A stretch of 64,000 nt of DNA from Halisarca cf. caerulea (Eukaryota > Porifera > Demospongiae > Chondrillida > Halisarcidae), in assembly GCA_963170055.1 (NCBI GenBank), contig CAUJGJ010000397.1:5672501-5736500 (forward strand), given 5' to 3'. The notes beneath the pieces are model-generated. The model was given only the letters and a program-made list of their open reading frames with translations, was not told the DNA's origin and did not search any database. Made by a program: the position numbers and the translations under genes. Positions 53,788 through 64,000 of the stretch are shown piece by piece (positions within the stretch are counted from its first letter, which is position 1; the number at the start of each line of letters is the position of its first letter).

Positions 53788-54216
53788 TCATCGACCCACC
53801 AAAAGTTCTAGATAGCAATGTCTGTCCCTTTCTTTGTATTTGTCAGGCGTTCCACATTCGCTGCTAAAAGATTGCAGTGAAGGTGAGCGTCTTTTATTCT
53901 TGACGGCGACACAATAACTTTTAGAAACCGTGGTAGAGACAACGTTATCAACATTTATACGGCATTCAAAGTGCACGAGAAATGTTGGAGTTAAAAGCGA
54001 TACGTGTACGTACTGAACCTTTGTTTTTTCTGAAGTGTCTTCGAAGTCGTCAATCTGTTTGCATATCTTTGAAGGTACCATATTTTCAACAGATAGGCCT
54101 CATTTCAGAGATATTAAAGCAAACAAAGCGAGAAAAAGCACCACTTAGAAACAAACCGCCAGCACTCGCGAAGCGACTTCTCGAATTAAACGCATAGGGG
54201 CGCATACAACAAGTAA
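53788..54216. other. Unassigned open frames
   Basis: Minus-strand 53788-54081 and plus-strand 53982-54197 are open but lack recognisable motifs. No function proposed. Confidence 0.2.
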
Positions 54217-54329
54217 GTTACAGTACGGTCAAGTGTGCATTGGCTCTTTATTGCACTCGCCCTCGGGCGCTTCGCGCCCTCGGGACTCGAGCAATAAATA
54301 CGCCAATGCACACTTGACCGTACTGTAAC
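54217..54329. mobile_element. 113-bp foldback (near-perfect palindrome)
   Basis: GTTACAGTACGGTCAAGTGT and its inverse form the outer arms; a GC-rich inner hairpin (CGCCCTCGGGCGC) fills the loop. The arm contains GCCAATGCACACTTG, close to the Harbinger 1 terminus. A smaller palindrome (ATTGTTTTGAAA and its inverse) lies at about 54432-54479. Confidence 0.85.
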
Positions 54330-54589
54330 TATTACATATATATATTATGGATTAAAACAAAGTCTTATAATAGAGAAATTATATAATAGTAATGGAGAAG
54401 TATGAATTTATACAGGAAAGAGTTATAGGAATTGTTTTGAAAGCAATTGCCAAATATGGCAAATGTTTTCAAAACAATCGTCCAGTTACAATAAACAGTA
54501 TGTTCAATGAATGTTCAGCTGTGCACTTAAGGCCTGCATACACTAGACAACATTCGAGCAACCTTTGCAGGCAGCAATGTTGTCAGTAA

Positions 54590-55298
54590 ATGTTGCTGAC
54601 AACATTTCTTGGCGACATGCAGCCTACACTAGGCAACATTTTGGGTAACAAAGTGGCACCAAAGAAGGCAGCAGCTGCTGTACTTATTGCTTTGGTATTG
54701 AAGAAACGGCATGAAAAGAAACGAAAACGTGGAATATGGGTAAAGCAATGGATACTTAACCGGCCCTCCCCAGATGCATACAACCATTTGCTGAGGGAGC
54801 TGAGGATGCATGACAGAAGTGGATTTAAGAACTTTTTGAGGATGGATGAGTCAACTTTGAGCTGCTGCTTCAGAAAACTGCCCCTCAGATAACACAGAGA
54901 CACTAAGATGAGAAAGGCCATACCAGCAGAGGAGAGACTGGCACTGACTGCGTTTTATGTCAACAGGTATATACATATGCTCAATTGATACTGTCATTTG
55001 CATGTCCTGTGTACTGCTTTTGCCATGACTGGTTTCTCTGCATACACTTTACCAAGGTGAAAGCTTTGCTAGTCTTCAATATCTCTACTGAATAGCAGCA
55101 TAAACTGTGGGCCAAATTGTGATGGAGACAACTAAAGTAATTAGTATTGCACTTGAAGACTGTATCAAGACTATTCAACTCAATCCTGTTAAATTTGAAG
55201 CTATAGTAAGGGTGTGCTGCTCACTGCACAATTTTCTATGGTCTCAGGCCTTGTCACGTAACATCACACCTTCAGGCTGCCTAGCACAGCGAAATTGA
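54590..55298 (+). pseudogene. Harbinger transposase remnant, catalytic core deleted
   Basis: The first part (54590-54892) encodes RGIWVKQWILNRPSPDAYNH and LRELRMHDRSGFKNFLRMDE, the HARBI1-like N-terminal block. Then the frame breaks, and 55190-55298 encodes VRVCCSLHNFLWS, the typical C-terminal block. The DDE segment between them is missing. A possible left end (GGCCTGCATACACTAGACAA at about 54531) has no visible right partner. Confidence 0.7.
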
Positions 55299-56160
55299 TC
55301 CGAAATATGGGACCCGTTTAACTGTTATTCGATGCCCATGCATAACGTGGAATATGGATAATGAGTGATCCCGTCTCTGCGCATTCAACAGTATCGTGTA
55401 ACCCGCATTGGCACTATAACATACGGACGTTACTGTGTGTTATCCCGTATAACTGCCCATTCGTTACATGGTACGCTTCCTGTTTTCCCGTGCACACACC
55501 CGGGAAAGCTGACACGGTAAAATGTATACGTAACGTACATGCGTTGGTTCATTCAGGACCTTCGTTGTTTGTTTTGGAATTTGCCTAACATTTTTGAACT
55601 TGAAAATTGCAAAACTAAAAAAGTACAACAGCAAAAAAAACTTAAAATAAAAAAGTCAGCAGTTAAAGAGCCAACAGTAAGCAGTTTCTTCGTGAAAGGT
55701 AGGATTTTTGGGCCTCTGTGTTCTTGTGATATTTGGGCTGGGGTAGTGAGGAGGTAAGGGCGATGGCGCACATGGTTTCTGCTGTTCTGTCTCACATGTT
55801 CCTGCCTCGATCTGCTGTACAGCAGGTCGAGGTGCTACCTGTGCAGAGGAAAACAGTAAGTAAATAAAGATGGCTCCCTAAGAGACATAAAATGTATTAA
55901 CGTACTTCAAATCAGCTGCTGAAGAATAAATGCTATTTCCTCCCCACTCTTCTGATGGAATTCTTCCTCATTCCTAGTATTGTTCGTTTGAACCTTGACA
56001 AATAAATGTGAGAACAAAATGGCACTAAAGATTGTGTAAAATTCTGTTTATCTGAAGCATTGATGCATCACATGCTTATTGGTATTCAAAATACTTGTGG
56101 TCTAGCTGTGAGCACACCTCATACATACATATTTGTAAGATTCTGAAAACAATTCCTTTT
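55299..56160. other. No supported gene
   Basis: Contains a 26-bp palindrome around CTGCTGTACAGCAG (about 55808-55822) and a short Lys-rich frame (55539-55757) without family features. Confidence 0.5.
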
Positions 56161-56760
56161 CTAACAGGCACATCTACAGTCACTTCTCACCAAAAGATCT
56201 TCACAACATCTAAGAGAAAGACAAAACAGCACGTGAAGTACACACTGTAACAACAGAACAACATGAAACATGTACTGAAAAATATCACCAAATAGTAAGT
56301 ACTTCCCCTGCCGGAAGATGGAGCATCTTGACAGGTGCATTACTGAAAGATGGAACATCTTGACATTACATAAAGAGCAATACAAACAATTTGCAAAGTA
56401 CTCAACAGAGAATACCAAAAACATGTACTAGAAAGTACCATTTTGGATAACTACAGTTGCTCCCTGCCGAAAGATGGAACGTCTTGACAGGTGTATGGCC
56501 GAAAGATGGAACATCTTGACAATACATAAAGAGCAATACAAACAATTCACAAAAGTACTTTGATAGAACAAACTGAAACATGTACTAAAAAGTGCCATTT
56601 TGAATAACAACAGATGCTGCCTGCTGTAAGATGGAACATCTTTACAGGTGTATTGCTGAAAGATTGGAACATCTTGACAATTAAGACATTTAGAGCAAAA
56701 CAAACAATTCACACGAAGTAATACAACTACACACACCAAAACCTGTACTAAAAGTATGTA
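56161..56760. repeat. ~155-bp tandem repeat, between three and four copies
   Basis: Units contain GAAAGATGGAACATCTTGAC (often twice), AGAGCAATACAAACAATT and ACATGTACTAAAAAGT. The first copy is diverged. GATGGAACATC is itself nearly palindromic. 56761-57150 holds nothing recognisable. Confidence 0.85.
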
Positions 56761-57568
56761 CCAGTAACATGATGGAACAGTTAGGGTAGTCAGGATAATA
56801 GTAAAAAAAACAGTAATTCAAAATGATGGGTCCTGGTCAAAATTGTACGCATGAACAGAGTTCAGCACTAGCAAGTATGGTTGAACAGCTTAACGCATAG
56901 CAAGAGTAAGATCCTGTCCCGAATTACTCCCATTTACCTGACACATTATAGAGCTCAACAGACTAAGCACACAATACATGTAAATATACAATAATGCCAA
57001 TTGTACTTACAGTGGCCTGGTCACACTGAATCACATTACATCTGTGGTGGACTGTACAGGACTGTACACAGTCACCTTTACCTTTCATGTCCGTACAGTG
57101 TTTAGGTCTCATACTACCTAGGTTAGGTCACATAGGCTTATCATTTGTGAATACTTACAAGTGTTGCCTGACTATTCTATTTTGCTTTCTATTACTGTGT
57201 GCTTACTTTTCTATTAGTTTACTTTTGTGCTTCTGTATTTAAGCATGTGTATGATTTGGCTGTATCATTCCCAGTGCACAGCAGTTAGTAATTCAGTTGT
57301 CAATCTAAGTGACAGTGTTTGGACGATAGTCCTACTGGAACAACCTTCCTTCGTGATACTTGGTGACCCTGACGCAAGCAGTGGACTCCTCCAAGTTAAC
57401 TCTGTCATACAAGGAAGAGATATCGCAGAACGCAACACTACCATCATGACCACTGTTAATATCAAATGGCCACCCTTCTGGCTGGCAGATCCACACATCT
57501 GGTTTGCTCAAGTTGAGGCCCAATTCGCCACCCGTAATATCACCTTTCAACAAACCAGGTATGATTAC

Positions 57569-57800
57569 TGATATGTTCTTTCACCGAACGAAATCTTCTT
57601 AGAATAAATCACCAACCATACAACCAACTGAACAAATGCCAAAACCATGCATACTTATAAAAGAAGGGTGAACACGAGCACAACAATTCAATAAGTGTCA
57701 AAATCACAGAGAACATATAACCATAAACATAAGGTGATCACAGGTCTACACTGAACATCAAACAGCAATAATCATTGTGTTCTGAGTTCAATACATCACA
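57569..57800 (-). repeat. 3' LTR of the young Gypsy
   Basis: Contains the gag-pol stop codon at its inner edge (57798-57796). TTATAAAAG (about 57656-57664 plus strand) is AT-rich, but the promoter would be read on the minus strand. Confidence 0.95.
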
Positions 57801-60800
57801 TCTTTCCCCCTCCAAGCTTTGAGTAAGTCAACCGATCTGGGGGTCTTGAAATTCGCTTTGGTGGTAACTCTTGATTTGATTGACCACTCTTTTCAATTGT
57901 TGAATTATCCACAGATGGATGCCAATAATCTGAGGTAGTTGAGCAATTACTGCCACCAGAATTGGACCTTGCTTTTACTTGATCAAGATGTCGCCTCCAG
58001 ATTATCTCTGATCCGTCAACTCTGACAGTTAATGAAACTGGACCAGTTATGGTTTCTACAACTGCTGGAACCCATTTGTAGTTCCCGTGAGTGCGACTGT
58101 AGTTCCTCACATAGACAGAATCTCCCACTTGGAAATTTGATCTTGTACTGCCCTTGCCACGTTTCTGTGTTGCTTGAAACTGTTTCTCTTCTACTTGTGA
58201 CAGTGAATTGGGTTTCAGTTGATCCAGCAACGATCGAACTCTCCGGCCCAAAAGCAGCTCTGCAGGACTTGAACCAACTAATTGAAGTGGTGTGTTCCGG
58301 TATCTAAACAGGAACCGGGACAACCGGTCCGTGATTGATCCTTGGGACATCTTGGCTAAACCACGCTTCACGGTCTGGACAGCTCGTTCCGCCAAGCCAT
58401 TGGACGATGGATGAAACGGAGCTGATGTGACATGTTTAATGCCATTGTTGTGACAAAAGGCTTGGAATTCTGCACTAGTGAAGTTGGCTCCATTGTCTGA
58501 CACAATGATGTTTGGCAACCCAAACTGAGCAAACAAGATTCTCAACTTTTCAATAGTTGATGTCGATGTAACGGAAGACATCGGGTACGCTTCTATCCAT
58601 TTTGAGTGTGCATCGATGACCACCAGGTAGTGATGACCCAAATATGGACCTGCATAATCAATGTGTAATCTCGACCAGGGCTGGGATGGCCAAATCCATG
58701 GTTGAAGAGGTGCAGGTGGAGGTACATTGCCATGGAGTTGGCACTTCTCACATGATTTCACTGTGGCCTCAATATCATGATCCAACCCTGGATACCAGAG
58801 AAACATCCGTGCAGTTGCTTTCATTCGGACTATTCCTGGGTGGCTCTCATGCAGCAAGGTCAAAACAGATTCCTTCCATTTTCTAGGAATCACCACTCTG
58901 TTTCCCCACAGAAGGCAGTTGTTTTGCACAGAAAGCTCCCATCTCTTGGTCCAGTATGGTTTCAGCCTATCCTCTGGACAGCTGTCAGGCCAACCAGAGC
59001 GAACAAACTCAAGGACTCGCCACAAGACAGGATCCCGTGATGTCTCTCTCTCAATGTGCTTAGCAGTCACCGGTGAAGACTCAAAATGTTCCATGAGAAG
59101 AACGGTTTCAGCAGGAAGAGGAGTGTTGACCTCCCCCGAAGCCACAGGCAAAGGCAATCGACTGAGAGCATCAGCATTACTGTGAGCTTTAGAAGACCTA
59201 TAGCAAATCTCGTAGTCGTAAGCAGACAATGTCAGTGACCATCTCTGGATCCTTGCAGAACATTGAGTAGGCACTGGACGAACTTCACTGAACAACGTCA
59301 GGAGAGGCTTGTGATCTGTGATAATGGTAAATTTACGACCAAACAAAAATGAATGAAATTTTTTCACACCAAAGATACAAGCTAACCCCTCCTTCTCAAC
59401 TTGTGAGTAATTCCGTTCAGCCTTTGACAAGGTTCTGGATGCAAACGCAACAGGACGTTCTGATCCATCCTGCATCTTGTGAGAGAGCACTACCCCAAGA
59501 CCATACTGAGAAGCATCACATGCAAGAAAAATCTCTTTGTTCACATCATAATGGACCAGGACACTTCCGGAGGACAAGAGATCCTTAGACTTTGAGAATG
59601 CTGATTGCTCAACCTGGCTCCACTTCCACGGAGTAGATTTCCTCAGAAGACGGTACAACGGAGCAACCTCTTGACAGAGATTGGGTAGAAACTTGGAGTA
59701 ATAAGAAAGCAATCCAAGGTAGGATTTCAACTCGGAAACATTCTCAGGTGCAGGAGCAGATGTGATGGCTTCCAGCTTTGAAGAAGTAGGATGAATGCCT
59801 TCAGCATCAATATTGAACCCCAAATACTCGATCTCTTCCTGGAAAAACTTACATTTGGTTTCCTTAAGACGAAGTCCTGCCTTCTCCATCCGTGACAGAA
59901 CTTCCCTCAAAGAAGCAAGATGCTCATCATTGGTGGTACCAGTGATCAGGATGTCGTCTAGAAAAACGGCTACATGCGGAATTCCCTGAAGTAGAGACTC
60001 CATCACTCTCTGAAATGCACCTGGAGCTGAAGAAATACCAAAGGGCATGCGATTAAATTGGAACAGACCTTTATGTGTGTTAATCACCACAAGCTTGCGC
60101 GACTCTTCATCCAGCGATATCTGCTGGTATGCCTGGGTGAGATCCAGCTTTGTGAAAAGCTTCCCTCCAGCTAGCGCAGACAGCAATTCATCCACTCGTG
60201 GCAGTGGATAACGATCTACCTTGGCAAATTTGTTGACTGTGAGCCTAAAATCTCCACAGATCCGAATCGAGGACTTGTCACTCTTAAGCACTGGCACTAT
60301 CGGAGCAGCCCAATCGGAAAATTCCACCGGCTGTAAGACACCCTGATGAACTAGATTATCCAGTTCCTTCTCAACCAGTGGTTTTAATGCTAGTGGAACT
60401 GGTCTGGCTCTACAGAACTTTGGCTGTGCGTTATCCTCCAGTTGGATTTTCACTTCATATCCCTTCAGAGTCCCCAGCTCTGTACCAAAAACTTCTTTGT
60501 GGTGCGACAAGACTTCCTCCATACAATTATTATGATGGATGCTGAAAATTTGATGCCAATCCAGCTTCAGACAGTGCAACCAATCACGACCCAGCAGACT
60601 CTGACCATCACCTTCCACAACTAGCAAAGGTAATGTAGCTTGCTGGCCACCATAAGCTGCATTGACCATCAACTCACCACACACCTTTACTTCCTGACCA
60701 CTATAGGTTTTCAATCTAGCATTGGTAGGTGTCAACTGTTTCCCCGTCAGGTATTTACAGAAGGTGCTTTTGGAGATGATAGTGCGAGAAGAGCCCGTAT

Positions 60801-61689
60801 CGACTTCCATTGGCAGAATACTTCCCTCTATGGTGAGATTCACGGTAATGGACGAACTCTTATCACCAGACAAAGCAAACAGGCTATACTCATCGTGCTC
60901 TTGTGCTGTCTCTAAGGGTGGTTGTTCCTCCAGCGATTTGATGTTCCCGCGACTGCGTAGCTTATTGCAAGCTTTCTTCAAATGGCCTTTCTTCTTACAA
61001 AAGTGGCAGACATGCTGCTTATAGCTGCAATCTTTCGCGGCATGGTCTTTACTGTTGCAACGATAGCAATTGAAGGTTGATGAACTTCTACGTTGTTTTG
61101 GTTTGTCACGTGATGACAACTTATGTACCGAAGAACTGGTAGGAAGCTGAACATTTTTGACATCATTGCCAATATTTTTCAGATCCCGGTTTGCCGATTC
61201 CATGGCCAGCGCTATATCCAGGGCCTTCTGGAAATCTAACTTCCTCTCCGCTAGCAGCCTCTTCTGGATTGATGGGTCCTCAATGCCACAAACCAAACGA
61301 TCACGAAGCATTTCATCCCAAAAGGTGCCAAATTCACAGTGCTCCGACAGCCTGCGAAGAGTTGCTACGTAGGCATTAATGGACTCTCCCGGTAACCGAT
61401 TCCTGCTATGAAATTTGAAACGCTGCATGGTTTGAGATGGCTTTGGACTAAAATATCCTTCTAATGCTTCAAGGAGAACATCGAGCTCTAATTCTCCAGC
61501 CTTCCTGGGTGCTACCAATCCTCTAAGAATTTGGTATGTAGATGCTCCAATCGTAGATAAGAATACAGATAACCGCTGCTTCTCTTCGATCTTATTAGCT
61601 GCGAAAAAGTGCTGCAACCTTTCAACATAGGCTTTCCACTCTTCCTTGTCCTTGTCATACTCTCCGATGCGACCGAAAACCGCCGCCAT
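57796..61689 (-). CDS. Gag-pol polyprotein of young Ty3/Gypsy
   Basis: A single open frame of about 1,297 aa from the ATG at 61689. The gag region is followed by two CCHC-like knuckles near residues 215-250 (CYRCNSKDHAAKDC, CHFCKKKGHLKKAC). The aspartic protease has VDTGSS near residue 305. Reverse transcriptase has YPLPRVDELL and FLDDILI (the catalytic DD). RNase H has LACDASQYGLG. Integrase has the HHCC zinc region (SCEKCQ), HIDYAGPYLG, VSDNGANFTS and NGLAERAVQ (D, D, E). The chromatin-binding tail is basic. No env-like frame follows. Gag and pol are fused in one frame, without the usual frameshift. No lesion is seen. Confidence 0.97.
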   Translation of the reverse strand: MAAVFGRIGEYDKDKEEWKAYVERLQHFFAANKIEEKQRLSVFLSTIGASTYQILRGLVAPRKAGELELDVLLEALEGYFSPKPSQTMQRFKFHSRNRLPGESINAYVATLRRLSEHCEFGTFWDEMLRDRLVCGIEDPSIQKRLLAERKLDFQKALDIALAMESANRDLKNIGNDVKNVQLPTSSSVHKLSSRDKPKQRRSSSTFNCYRCNSKDHAAKDCSYKQHVCHFCKKKGHLKKACNKLRSRGNIKSLEEQPPLETAQEHDEYSLFALSGDKSSSITVNLTIEGSILPMEVDTGSSRTIISKSTFCKYLTGKQLTPTNARLKTYSGQEVKVCGELMVNAAYGGQQATLPLLVVEGDGQSLLGRDWLHCLKLDWHQIFSIHHNNCMEEVLSHHKEVFGTELGTLKGYEVKIQLEDNAQPKFCRARPVPLALKPLVEKELDNLVHQGVLQPVEFSDWAAPIVPVLKSDKSSIRICGDFRLTVNKFAKVDRYPLPRVDELLSALAGGKLFTKLDLTQAYQQISLDEESRKLVVINTHKGLFQFNRMPFGISSAPGAFQRVMESLLQGIPHVAVFLDDILITGTTNDEHLASLREVLSRMEKAGLRLKETKCKFFQEEIEYLGFNIDAEGIHPTSSKLEAITSAPAPENVSELKSYLGLLSYYSKFLPNLCQEVAPLYRLLRKSTPWKWSQVEQSAFSKSKDLLSSGSVLVHYDVNKEIFLACDASQYGLGVVLSHKMQDGSERPVAFASRTLSKAERNYSQVEKEGLACIFGVKKFHSFLFGRKFTIITDHKPLLTLFSEVRPVPTQCSARIQRWSLTLSAYDYEICYRSSKAHSNADALSRLPLPVASGEVNTPLPAETVLLMEHFESSPVTAKHIERETSRDPVLWRVLEFVRSGWPDSCPEDRLKPYWTKRWELSVQNNCLLWGNRVVIPRKWKESVLTLLHESHPGIVRMKATARMFLWYPGLDHDIEATVKSCEKCQLHGNVPPPAPLQPWIWPSQPWSRLHIDYAGPYLGHHYLVVIDAHSKWIEAYPMSSVTSTSTIEKLRILFAQFGLPNIIVSDNGANFTSAEFQAFCHNNGIKHVTSAPFHPSSNGLAERAVQTVKRGLAKMSQGSITDRLSRFLFRYRNTPLQLVGSSPAELLLGRRVRSLLDQLKPNSLSQVEEKQFQATQKRGKGSTRSNFQVGDSVYVRNYSRTHGNYKWVPAVVETITGPVSLTVRVDGSEIIWRRHLDQVKARSNSGGSNCSTTSDYWHPSVDNSTIEKSGQSNQELPPKRISRPPDRLTYSKLGGGKM

Positions 61690-61703
61690 CCTCGTCGCCA
61701 AAA

Positions 61704-61935
61704 TGATATGTTCTTTCACCGAACGAAATCTTCTTAGAATAAATCACCAACCATACAACCAACTGAACAAATGCCAAAACCATGCATACTTATAAAAGAA
61801 GGGTGAACACGAGCACAACAATTCAATAAGTGTCAAAATCACAGAGAACATATAACCATAAACATAAGGTGATCACAGGTCTACACTGAACATCAAACAG
61901 CAATAATCATTGTGTTCTGAGTTCAATACATCACA
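61704..61935 (-). repeat. 5' LTR of the young Gypsy
   Basis: Same 232 bp as the other LTR. Just inside it, the minus strand reads TTTTGGCGACGAGG, a PBS-position sequence common in Gypsy elements, then the gag ATG at 61689. Confidence 0.95.
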
Positions 61936-64000
61936 ATTACGTAGTAGCCTCCCTCACACCAGAATTTGCCACGGAAGTACATGACCTCATCCTCACGTCA
62001 CCAGAGGACTCCCCCCTACGACACCCTGAAGGCCAACCTGATCAAGAGGACTGCAGCCTTAGAACAGCGTAGACTCCAACAGCTATTCAACTCTGAAGAG
62101 TTAAGAGACCGGAAGCCCTTCCAACTTCTTTGACACCTTTAACAACTCCTGGGTGACTCACAACCTCACATCTCACCACCACTACTACGCGAGCTATTTC
62201 TTCAACGGCTTCCCTCCAACGTGAGAATGGTCCTCGCATCCACCACAGACCATATCTCACTAGAGGAACTTGCCCAACTGGCCGACCGCATCATGGATGT
62301 ATCCATCCCCACAGTGGCCGCAGTCTCCACACTGCCAGCCTCACCTGAGCTTGATCACCTCAGGACTGAGGTTGTCAAGCTGCAGTCACTAGTGCAACAG
62401 CTCCGTGTGGATAAGCCATCAGATCGATCCAGCCATCACCAACGATACCGCTCCTCCAGCCAATCTGTGCCTCCAGCCCTCGCTGACCCAAGCACCTCTG
62501 CTGGTACCACTTCAAGTTTGGTAATAATGCTCGCAAGTGTATCTCCCCATGTTCCAAGTCGGGAAACAACCAGGCCAGTCACTAGCGGCGACAAGTGATC
62601 CAGGCCTGATCTCTAGTCGCCTCTACTTCATCCATGACCTCACCTCAAGGACCCGCTTTCTTGTGGACACCGGTGCTGAAGTTAGTGCCCTACCGCCTTC
62701 ACCCACCGACAAACAACACAAGACCAAGCTCACCCTCCAGGCCATCAATGGATCTCCCATAGCAACATATGGCACACGTTCACTCACCCTCAATCTAGGA
62801 CTACGCAGAACTTTTAGATGGATATTTGTCATTGCCGACACTCAGAATCCCATCTTAGGTGCTGACTTCCTACTCCACTTCACCCTCCTTGTTGATGTGA
62901 AGCACACTCGTCTCATCGACACCACAACACAACTTCACACCCAAGGTATGCCCACTCACATGACATCTCCACAACCTGTCCGGCATTTCAGCTCAACCAC
63001 ATCAGCTTTCAACTCAATTGTCAAGGAATTCCCTGCAGTAATTCAACCCTGCAAATACAACCACTTGGTCAAGCACACTGTGACACACCACATTCTCACT
63101 ACTGGACCCCCAATTACTGCTTGAGCCTGCCGCCTACCACTGGAACGCCTCTGCATTGCTAAGGCAGAATTTGACCACATGCTTCAACTTAGTATCATCC
63201 ATCCCTCATCAAGCAACTGGTCTTCACCACTTCACATGGTCCCCAGGAAGACTGCTGGCGATTGGCGACCATGTGGAGACTACCGTGCCCTCAACAATAT
63301 CTCAACTCCTGACCTTGTTCGAGCCTATCATCAAATTCTGGTAGAACCAGCTGACATCCCCAAGACAGCCATTGTTACTCCTTTTGGCCTATTTGAGTTC
63401 CTTTGAATGCCCTTCAGTCTCCACAATGCTGCACAAACCTTTCAACGGTTTATTGATCAGGTACTCCGAGCCCCTTTGACCTGGTCATCATCCGCCAACA
63501 TGGCCTTTCATCAGATCAAGGAAGCCCTTGCCAATGCATCACTCTTGGTGCATCCCAAACCCGATGCCCCCACTTGCATCATCACCGATGCCTCGGACAC
63601 TGCAGTGGGTGCCGTACTTCAGGAACGCATTGGATCAGACTGGAGCCCTATTGCCTTCTCCAAGAAGCTCCAGCCCAGTGAAACTTGGTACAGTGCCTTT
63701 GATCATGAGTTGCTCGAAGCTTACCTAGCCATCAAGCACTTTCGCCACTTTGTGGAAGGTCATAGCTTTCATCTCCTCACTGACCACGACCCCCTCACTT
63801 ATGCCCTGCTGAAGAACTTTGTCTGCCTCTCCCCTCACCAGATCAGACACCTGGACTACATCTCTCAGTTCACGTCTGACATCCGACACATCAAGGGATT
63901 TCACAACTCCGCCGCCGATGCCCTCTCCTGTATCCACCTGGAAACCAATGCCCTCCATACCTCATCACCAGTTATTGACTCCAAAGCTATTTCAGCTGCT

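Larger units (their letters stand above)
57569..61935 (-). mobile_element. Young Ty3/Gypsy LTR retrotransposon (4,367 bp)
   Basis: LTRs of 232 bp (57569-57800 and 61704-61935) appear identical, begin TGTGATG and end CATATCA on the element strand, and are flanked by ATTAC (57564-57568 and 61936-61940). One full gag-pol frame fills the interior. A purine tract (GGAGGGGGAAAGA) lies directly before the 3' LTR. The element interrupts the gag of an older plus-strand Gypsy exactly at codons for RYDY/VVAS. Confidence 0.97.
57150..64000 (+). mobile_element. Older Ty3/Gypsy retrotransposon, decayed, truncated by window edge
   Basis: A PBS-like TTGGTGACCCTGACG at about 57360 and gag start near 57446 ([20 protein letters not shown]). 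The frame resumes after the nested Gypsy with VVASLTPEFATEVHDLILT, a +1 shift in a C-run near 62016, LADRIMDVSIP, protease VDTGAEVSALP (about 62660), RT DYRALN (about 63280), RNase H ITDASDTAVGAVL (about 63580) and HNSAADALS (about 63905). Stops, frameshifts and internal RT deletions (after STPD, and after RFIDQVLRAP) show it is dead. The left LTR lies before 57360 but its start is not fixed. Confidence 0.85.

Noticed and set aside
57046..57360. Exact left LTR of the older Gypsy
   Set aside because: A PBS-like site near 57360 implies an LTR upstream, but its partner is outside the window, so its limits cannot be set.
58032..61379. Plus-strand ORFs opposite gag-pol
   Set aside because: Antisense shadows of the intact minus-strand Gypsy polyprotein.

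Overview
This 64-kb window is eukaryotic and almost certainly from an invertebrate animal. Genes have short GT-AG introns (about 50-150 bp), and there are spliced Harbinger, P, tnp2-type, Tigger/pogo, Helitron and Ty3/Gypsy elements, long (CA/GT)n arrays and TTAGGG-like islands. The repertoire resembles an AT-rich sponge (demosponge) genome, but the species assignment is inference. I see no operons, tRNA, rRNA or CRISPR. Nearly everything recognisable is transposable-element DNA nested in other transposable-element DNA, and much of the layering can be undone by reading target-site duplications (TSDs).

Layout. 1-1877: a GT/CA-rich repeat ending in a 60-bp hairpin, with a small TA-flanked MITE. 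2541-4472: exons of a putative KDZ-type protein, one exon split by a TTAA-flanked MITE. 4508-31435: a 26.9-kb segment bounded by inverted termini (about 37 bp, plus a shared subterminal motif) and flanked by AATAAAG on both sides. I read it as one giant DNA element. It holds a tnp2-like transposase gene, a coiled-coil gene, two genes of unnamed families and a P-type transposase gene, and has been invaded by two Harbingers, a Tigger, three copies of a hairpin-ended element and a TA-flanked element. Subtracting these leaves a core of about 15 kb.

32661-40062: a decayed Helitron (RPA-like protein, Rep/PIF1-like helicase, zinc-finger exon), all on the minus strand. 41098-42286 and 49166-49300: a minus-strand gene made of coding minisatellites plus a CXXC-like cysteine cluster. 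It is split by a 6,879-bp transposon (42287-49165) with 109-bp terminal inverted repeats that encodes a RecQ-family helicase and a DUF6589-type protein. 49900-53560: CA-array repeats, MITEs and segmental inverted/direct duplications. 54217-56760: a foldback element, a Harbinger remnant and a minisatellite. 57569-61935: a young, apparently intact Ty3/Gypsy retrotransposon with seemingly identical LTRs, inserted in the gag of an older decayed Gypsy that runs off the right edge.

The genes do not form a host pathway. They are mobile-element proteins: transposases, MADF/BESS partner proteins, helicases, an RPA-like ssDNA-binding protein and gag-pol. The two candidates for novelty are the giant multi-gene element and the RecQ/DUF6589 transposon.
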